This document shows, piece by piece, positions 7,028 through 12,000 of a stretch of DNA of 12,000 nt. Numbering within the stretch: the stretch's first letter is position 1; each line of letters starts with the position of its first letter. Source of the stretch: an uncultured bacterium (GTDB lineage Bacteria > DRYD01); contig CAKZQG010000033.1 in NCBI GenBank assembly GCA_937139605.1, forward strand, positions 1 through 12,000, in the 5' to 3' direction. A program made the position numbers and the translations under genes. The notes under the pieces are model-generated. The model had not been told where the DNA came from. It saw only the letters and a list, made by a program, of their open reading frames with translations, and did not search any database.

Positions 7028-7275
7028 TATTGGAGCTTGTAAGGTGGGTTAAAATCCCGTTTTAGGTATCTTGGTTATAAAAAACAAATAGGTTCCAAAA
7101 GCAAAATAACAGCAAGGAACAAAAAAAGCAGATAAAAACATCCTTAAATCTGTCAATAAAGCTATCAATTACAATAAATATACAATAAAGATAACAGTAG
7201 TAAGGGTTATGAGAAGCTGTAAAGTTTAAATAAAAAGCAAACTCAACAGAAGCTACTGATTTTAATCAGTAGTAG
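7020..7275 (+). mobile_element. Probable decayed tnpB 3' end of an IS200/IS605-family element
   Basis: No intact frame exists, but pieces read like TnpB in the proper order across shifting frames: NPVLGI near 7034 (compare the GIDxG of the first RuvC motif), KQIGSKSKITARNKKS from about 7083 (compare the KGS...R segment), and a final NSTEATDFNQ with tandem TAG stops at 7270-7275. The EATDF tail, overlapping a terminal hairpin, is characteristic of IS605/IS1341-type tnpB ends. The earlier pieces are weak matches and several stops intervene. If right, this is an old relic whose right end now lies about 25 bp upstream of bamA. The left boundary cannot be placed, and the hairpins at 6941-7027 may also belong to it. 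Confidence 0.45.
7253..7272 (+). repeat. Perfect hairpin at the presumed transposon right end
   Basis: CTACTGATTTTAATCAGTAG is an exact inverted repeat: an 8-bp stem with a four-base loop. It overlaps the codons of the TnpB-like tail and its TAG stop. No T-run follows, so it is not a typical intrinsic terminator. IS200/IS605 right ends carry such subterminal hairpins, and the guide-RNA scaffold of tnpB maps to the same place. It ends 27 bp before the bamA start, so it lies in or next to the bamA leader. Confidence 0.6.
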
Positions 7276-7299
7276 ATAACATAAGGAGGCAAAAAAATT

Positions 7300-9414
7300 A
7301 TGAAATTTATTTCTTCTCTTATTCTTTGTTTTATCTTTATTTTATTATCTTTTAATATTTCTTATTCATATAATTTTTCTAATCAATATAAAGCCAAATT
7401 AAAGCATAATTTTAAACATAATATATTATTATCCCAATTATATAACCAAGAGCAACTATATAAAACAGATAGCTTAATAAATAATAAAAATGAATCAATG
7501 AATAATAATCAAACTAATAAAGACATCTATACTACTGAAAAAATTTATGTTAATGATATTATAATTAATGGCAATAAATTTATTTCATCAGATATAATAA
7601 AAGATAACCTAAGGATAAAGCCAGGAGAATTAGTCAATATAGATGAAATAAAAGATAATATTAGGTTAATATATGATATGGGTTATTTTAGTGATATTAG
7701 TTTAGATTTTGAACAAGTTGCACAAAATAAAGTAAATATTATAATAATTGTTATAGAAAACCCCTTAATTAGTAAAGTAGAATTTAGAGGTAATAAAATA
7801 TTATCTTCTTTAGATTTAATAGAATTAATTAATACAAGGCCAGGTAAAATACTTAATTATAATATACTTAAACAAGATATAGAAATTATTAATGAAGAAT
7901 ATAACAAAAAAGGGTATATAGGGATAGCTAATCATGTAGAAGACTTAGAGGTAACCAAAGATGGTAAGATAATTTTCTTCATAAAAGAAGCACTATATCC
8001 TACCAAAATTGAAATTAAAGGGAATACTTTGTTTAAAGAAAAAGATTTACTAAAATTAGTTACTATAAAACCATACGAACCACTTACCAAAGAAGAATTA
8101 GAAAGATCCTTAAAAAATATTTATGATTTTTATCAAGATAACGGATATCTATTAGCTGATGTTAGATCTAACATTGAAGGAGATAAAATAATTTTGGAAA
8201 TCTATGAAGCTGTCTTAGAAGATATTGAAGTAGAAGGTAATACTAAAACTAAAAAGTACGTTATAGAAAAGCATTTCAATCTGGAAAAAGGAAAAGTAAT
8301 AAATATATATAAGCTAAGAAGGGGACTAAGAAAACTACAATTAGGAGGATTATTTAAAAATGCAGATATAGATTTTAAAGGAGGCTCTAAACCTGGAAAT
8401 GTTATAATGATAGTTAAAGTAGAGGAGCAACAAACTGGGCAGTTAGTAGTAGGTGCAGGGTTCGGTGGGTTACCTGGAAGCAATAGAGGAGGAATAGCAG
8501 GGAATATCTCTTTATCTCAATTAAATTACAAAGGTAAAGGCCAGCAAGTTTTCCTTAACTGGGAAAGAGGAAACCTAATTAATAGCCTATCTTTTTCATT
8601 TTCCGATCCTTACTCCCTTAAAAATGATTATTTCTATTCTTTTTCTACTTATTTTACTGAATTATTTAAACAAAGAGCCATTATATCCAATAACCCTTTA
8701 ACTATTGGGTTATATAAAGATTACAGAAGCTCTGTTTCTTTTTCTTTTGGTAGAAGATTAATAAGCAAAGATATTACTTATTCTTTTTCTGTAGGTTCAT
8801 CTACTTTCAAAGTTTCTCCTACACCTGATCAAGATTTTCCTGCTATTGTTAATCCGTCAAAAGGAGCATATTTATTTTCAGGATTTAACCTTTCAAGGGA
8901 TACTCGAGATGATGAATTCTATCCTACCAAAGGAATCCTATACTCTTTTGATGTATCTAGTTTCTTTAAAAGTAGCGGGAATTTAGATAGTTTTTCTAAA
9001 CTTAGTTTTGAATATAGGAGATATTTTAATTTAAAAAACGATAGGGTTTTTGCTACAAGAGCTTTTATCGGAATCGCTACTGATAAAATCCCATTTGTTT
9101 ATCAATATACCTTAGGAGGATCAGATACTTTAAGGGGTTATGATTTTAACAGATTTATAGGTTCTAAAGCTTTTCTTTTAAATTTAGAATATAGGTTTCC
9201 TGTGTCTAAAAAAATAGAGAATTTATATGGAGCAGCGTTTATTGACGTCGGCGGTGCCTTCTTACCCAATGAATCTATTAATCTATCTAAGTTAGGTTTT
9301 GATTATGGTGTAGGTATTAGATTTGTTGTTCCTCAATTTGGATCAATAAGAATAGATTATGCTATATCCAATGAAAAAACAAAACTCGCTATAGGATTAG
9401 GACAAATGTTCTAA
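7300..9414 (+). CDS. bamA: Outer membrane protein assembly factor BamA (Omp85)
   Basis: BamA inserts beta-barrel proteins into the outer membrane. The 704-residue protein has an N-terminal signal peptide (hydrophobic 4-20, likely cleavage near 23), then a polar Asn/Lys-rich linker to about residue 78. Four POTRA domains follow, at roughly 80-153, 155-232, 233-304 and 305-377, each with the hGN turn (IINGNKF, EFRGNKI, EIKGNTL, EVEGNTK). The C-terminal barrel (380-704) has the Omp85 motif SRDTRDDEFYPTKG (532-545) and GGSDTLRGYDFNRF, where RGY takes the place of the usual lid-loop VRGF. It ends in Phe, as beta-signals do. Classical proteobacterial BamA has five POTRAs, so this one is shorter. 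A strong AAGGAGG site (7283-7289) precedes the ATG. The usual neighbours (skp, lpx genes) are absent. A TamA-like Omp85 paralogue is less likely given four POTRAs. Confidence 0.9.
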   Translation: MKFISSLILCFIFILLSFNISYSYNFSNQYKAKLKHNFKHNILLSQLYNQEQLYKTDSLINNKNESMNNNQTNKDIYTTEKIYVNDIIINGNKFISSDIIKDNLRIKPGELVNIDEIKDNIRLIYDMGYFSDISLDFEQVAQNKVNIIIIVIENPLISKVEFRGNKILSSLDLIELINTRPGKILNYNILKQDIEIINEEYNKKGYIGIANHVEDLEVTKDGKIIFFIKEALYPTKIEIKGNTLFKEKDLLKLVTIKPYEPLTKEELERSLKNIYDFYQDNGYLLADVRSNIEGDKIILEIYEAVLEDIEVEGNTKTKKYVIEKHFNLEKGKVINIYKLRRGLRKLQLGGLFKNADIDFKGGSKPGNVIMIVKVEEQQTGQLVVGAGFGGLPGSNRGGIAGNISLSQLNYKGKGQQVFLNWERGNLINSLSFSFSDPYSLKNDYFYSFSTYFTELFKQRAIISNNPLTIGLYKDYRSSVSFSFGRRLISKDITYSFSVGSSTFKVSPTPDQDFPAIVNPSKGAYLFSGFNLSRDTRDDEFYPTKGILYSFDVSSFFKSSGNLDSFSKLSFEYRRYFNLKNDRVFATRAFIGIATDKIPFVYQYTLGGSDTLRGYDFNRFIGSKAFLLNLEYRFPVSKKIENLYGAAFIDVGGAFLPNESINLSKLGFDYGVGIRFVVPQFGSIRIDYAISNEKTKLAIGLGQMF

Positions 9415-9426
9415 TAAATTAATTAG

Positions 9427-11535
9427 CTATTTACTAAATAAAATAACTAACACACTTAAAGCTAAACCTATTGTAATCCATAAGTAATAATTATAAAATA
9501 ATCCATTAAAAACTTTATTAGATACTATAGAACCTTTATGAAATTGATCTGCTACTTTATTTACCGCTCCATCCACTACTAAATTATCTATAAAATTCAC
9601 TAAATTACTAAAACTTCTTATAACATATCTACTAACTACATGGTAAAAATCATCAAAGTAATACCTTTTTGTTAATACTTTATATATTTCACTTAACAGA
9701 TTAGGTATATATCTTTTTCTTTCTGGTAAATATATTATAATGGCTAAAACTAACCCTAAAACTAATAATAAAGTAGAAGATAAAACCAACATTAAATTAA
9801 AATGTAATTCCTGTTTATTATGAATTAAATCTTTAAATATCTCTTTAATTGAATCTGAAAATATATGTTTATTAACAAATAAGAAATCAAAAGGTAAATT
9901 TATTATTCCTACTATTATTGAAAATATAGCTAATATAATTAATGGGATTGTCATATTTAGGGGGCTTTCTTTTATATTCTTATGGATTTCTTGAACATCA
10001 TTATAATCTATTTCATTAACTTGCTCATGTTCATTTTTTGTAATCTTTTTTAAAAAAGATATAACCCATATCCTTGACATATAAAAAGCTGTCAATAATA
10101 CAGTTATAAATGTAAGTACAAAAAATAGAATGTAATTATTGGATAATAGTACATTTAATATTTCATCTTTAGAAAAGAACCCACTTAATGGGAATAATCC
10201 TGCTAATGCTAAAAAACCAATAGTAAATGTAATAAAAGTTATTTTCATTGATTCTTTTAAGTTCCCCATAATCCAGATATCGTTAGGATCCATATGGTGA
10301 TGTGCATTATGATTATCATTATTAGTAGAGTTATGAGTATCATGAGTATTATGATGATTTTTTTCTTCTAATATTTTATGGTGTGCTTTTTCAATAGCCG
10401 TTATAACACTACCTGCTGATAAGAATAATAGAGCTTTGAAGAATCCGTGGGTAATTAAATGAAATATAGCTGCTACTACTCCATATACTCCAGCACTCAA
10501 TGCAGCAAACATATAACCTAATTGACTCATTGTAGAATAAGCTAATACTCGTTTAATATCTCTATTAACTATCCCCATTGTTGCTGCTAAGAATGCACTA
10601 ACTGCTCCTATAAATCCCACTATATATACCAATTTAATTCCAACGATATCTATGTAATAAAACATAGGATATACACGAGCAACTAAATATACTCCCGCAG
10701 CCACCATTGTTGCTGCATGTATTAAAGCAGATACAGGAGTAGGGCCTTCCATTGCATCCGGTAACCATACATGTAATGGTACCTGTGCACTCTTCCCAAA
10801 CGCCGCTACCATTAAACCTATTGGTACTAATACCGATAGCATCTTTACTACTTCTATTTTATTTAGTTCTATTATGTCTAAACTAATCCCATTAGATACT
10901 AGTATAAATAATGCCAATAAAAATCCTAAATCTCCTAATCTTGTAATAATGAAAGCTTTTTTAGCAGCAAACGATGCGCTATCCTTATGATACCAATACC
11001 CTATAAGTAAATACGAGCATAACCCCATTATCTCCCAGCCTATTATAAAAGTAACTAATGAAGATGCTAAAACAGTTATTAACATCCCGGAACTAAATAA
11101 ACTTAGATACGCAAAAAATCGAGGATAATCCCTATCATTCTCCATATAACCCGTTGAATAAATCTGAATCATTAAGACTACAAAAGTAACCATCAAACTA
11201 ACCCATATGCTAAGGTTATCGTATAAAAAACCTAAATTTATTTTATAATTCTCAAAAATTACCCAGCTAAATAAATTAAATACCTGAAACTCTTTATTTA
11301 AAAAATTAAGTGCTAATATTACTGTAAATATAAAAGATGTTAAAATTGCTAAAATAGTTATACTTGAATAGATTTCCTTAGGTACTTTAGTTTTTGGTTT
11401 TTTAGTATAAAAGGAAAATTCCTTTAGTTCATCAGTAGAATATTTTGTTTTTTCAAATAAGAAAACTATTAACGCTACTACAAAAAATGCAAATAACGGT
11501 AATATTGGCATTAGTTTAGCTATTATTTCAAGCAT
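9427..11535 (-). CDS. nuoL: NADH-quinone oxidoreductase subunit L (NuoL), with histidine-rich loop
   Basis: NuoL is the distal antiporter-like membrane subunit of respiratory complex I. This 702-residue protein has many membrane helices and the conserved family segments: IIGWEIMGLCSYLLIGYW with Glu168, RLGDLGFLL (199-207), FGKSAQVPLHVWLPDAMEGP with Lys248, PVSALIHAATMVAAG, LAYSTMSQLGYM, HLITHGFFKALLFLSAGS and FPLSGFFSKDEIL. The C-terminus (RYYFDDFYHVV...VVDGAVNKV, final membrane helix) matches the amphipathic lateral helix and last helix of true NuoL and argues against MrpA or a short NuoL-like transporter. Between the GSVITAIEKA segment and the next helix a loop at residues 385-413 holds ten histidines. 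No other nuo gene is in the window. The start has an AGGTGAG site a few bases upstream. The stop is 12 bp from the bamA stop, with no terminator visible between the convergent genes. Confidence 0.92.
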   Translation of the reverse strand: MLEIIAKLMPILPLFAFFVVALIVFLFEKTKYSTDELKEFSFYTKKPKTKVPKEIYSSITILAILTSFIFTVILALNFLNKEFQVFNLFSWVIFENYKINLGFLYDNLSIWVSLMVTFVVLMIQIYSTGYMENDRDYPRFFAYLSLFSSGMLITVLASSLVTFIIGWEIMGLCSYLLIGYWYHKDSASFAAKKAFIITRLGDLGFLLALFILVSNGISLDIIELNKIEVVKMLSVLVPIGLMVAAFGKSAQVPLHVWLPDAMEGPTPVSALIHAATMVAAGVYLVARVYPMFYYIDIVGIKLVYIVGFIGAVSAFLAATMGIVNRDIKRVLAYSTMSQLGYMFAALSAGVYGVVAAIFHLITHGFFKALLFLSAGSVITAIEKAHHKILEEKNHHNTHDTHNSTNNDNHNAHHHMDPNDIWIMGNLKESMKITFITFTIGFLALAGLFPLSGFFSKDEILNVLLSNNYILFFVLTFITVLLTAFYMSRIWVISFLKKITKNEHEQVNEIDYNDVQEIHKNIKESPLNMTIPLIILAIFSIIVGIINLPFDFLFVNKHIFSDSIKEIFKDLIHNKQELHFNLMLVLSSTLLLVLGLVLAIIIYLPERKRYIPNLLSEIYKVLTKRYYFDDFYHVVSRYVIRSFSNLVNFIDNLVVDGAVNKVADQFHKGSIVSNKVFNGLFYNYYLWITIGLALSVLVILFSK

Positions 11536-11755
11536 TTTCTCACCTACTTCCCTTGATTTTTATTTTATTAAAAAATTCTATACTTTACTTATTTTACCTT
11601 TCTAAAATAACTTGCCTTAAATTTTATTATTTTTATGCTATTTTTAGCAGGGTTTCTTTTTTTTTTGAATAATATTAAAAATATCAATATAAAAATATAT
11701 AACAAAAAAATATAAAAAATATAACAAATATAACAAAAAAAGGGGGGGGTAAAAA
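11536..11755. other. Divergent leader region with ATATAACAAA repeats and a G8 tract
   Basis: This gap separates nuoL (minus) from a lipoprotein gene (plus). ATATAACAAA occurs three times on the plus strand (11697-11706, 11719-11728, 11728-11737) in very A-rich sequence. A run of eight Gs at 11742-11749 then serves as the Shine-Dalgarno region, ending 6 bp before the ATG. A run of ten Ts lies near 11657-11666. No clear promoter can be called for either gene. Confidence 0.5.
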
Positions 11756-12000
11756 ATGAAAAAAAAGCTTATATTAATAATATTAGGTGCTATTTTAAGT
11801 ATAGTATCAATTTTAATAGTTAGCTGTAATTTAGGAGGTAGTAATAAATTCATTAATCTTTTAGGTAGCGGTTCAATAAGTGGTGGAGGTAGTGGGAATA
11901 TTCATAGTTTTCCTTTATTCTTTGATGGCCAATATCCAAATGATTATTATCCAAATGATTATGAAGAGTTCTTTTCTATTGTACCTACTTCTGATGGTGG
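11756..12000 (+). CDS. Lipoprotein, probably propeller-repeat type, 5' part only
   Basis: Only the first 81 codons are in the window. The protein opens with lysines and a hydrophobic stretch ending in the lipobox IVSC (Cys24), so it is a predicted lipoprotein. A Gly/Ser-rich linker and an aromatic, repetitive patch (YPNDYYPNDYEEF) follow, and the visible end, SIVPTSDGG, resembles the start of propeller-type repeats of the QTSDGGYIVAG kind. The signal peptide and lipobox (AILSIVSILIVSCNLGG) closely resemble those of the small lipoprotein at 1139-1441 (IILSLVMVFIVSCNLFG), suggesting one paralogous family. Initiation depends on an unusual G8 tract. The function is unknown. Confidence 0.7.
   Translation, partial: MKKKLILIILGAILSIVSILIVSCNLGGSNKFINLLGSGSISGGGSGNIHSFPLFFDGQYPNDYYPNDYEEFFSIVPTSDG

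Noticed and set aside
7023-7042. GTGGG-TTAAAAT-CCCGT, resembling a tRNA T-arm
   Set aside because: No matching acceptor, D or anticodon stems can be drawn around it, and the GTTC signature is absent.
8202-8483. Minus-strand open frame within bamA
   Set aside because: It is a proline/serine-rich antisense shadow of well-supported POTRA-coding sequence, with no ribosome binding site or family resemblance.
11636-11666. TGCTA-TTTT-TAGCA hairpin followed by a T-rich run, terminator-like on the plus strand
   Set aside because: The stem is only 5 bp and mostly A-T, and no plus-strand gene lies upstream that it could terminate.
11644-11853. Minus-strand open frame overlapping the second lipoprotein
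   Set aside because: Its composition (runs of Phe, Leu, Tyr, Lys) follows from A-rich leader sequence read backwards, and it overlaps a better plus-strand gene.

Overview
The window is a strongly AT-rich stretch of bacterial chromosome that reads mostly as housekeeping genes from a Gram-negative-type (diderm) bacterium. The diderm inference rests on a complete BamA/Omp85 outer-membrane assembly protein and two lipoproteins; a NuoL subunit implies a respiratory or NuoL-like proton/sodium-translocating complex. Gene order does not match any genome I can name, and I do not assign a phylum. Typical operon partners are missing around several genes: gatA without gatB/gatC, nuoL without other nuo genes, bamA without its usual neighbours. 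This points to a lineage with dispersed operons.

Layout. 1-883 (minus): a broken AAA-ATPase/nuclease-family gene, interrupted twice by nearly the same short palindromic element (74-109 and 784-819). 1071-1441 (minus): a small lipoprotein with one SBBP-type repeat, followed by a clear intrinsic terminator. 1510-4154 (minus): a dtd-recJ operon (tRNA proofreading deacylase, then single-strand exonuclease). 4155-4362: a divergent intergenic region holding a 12-bp inverted repeat placed symmetrically before dtd and gatA. 4363-6884 (plus): gatA and a PPP-family metallophosphatase, probably co-transcribed. 6885-7299: a 415-bp gap with several hairpins and what looks like the decayed 3' end of an IS200/IS605-family tnpB, ending just before bamA. 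7300-9414 (plus): bamA. 9427-11535 (minus): nuoL, convergent with bamA and only 12 bp away. 11756-12000+ (plus): the start of a second lipoprotein related to the first in its signal peptide.

How it fits together. dtd and gatA, transcribed divergently, both serve fidelity of aminoacyl-tRNA, and recJ rides behind dtd. bamA and the two lipoproteins belong to the cell envelope. The edges and gaps carry most of the accessory signal: a tiny palindromic repeat that inserts at TA and shows compensatory stem changes, a relic of a tnpB transposon, and propeller-type lipoproteins, one of them possibly shortened.

The most interesting item is the paired palindromic element in the first gene. Removing 34 bp at each site restores an uninterrupted protein reading, so the boundaries and the TA target can be read directly from the sequence.
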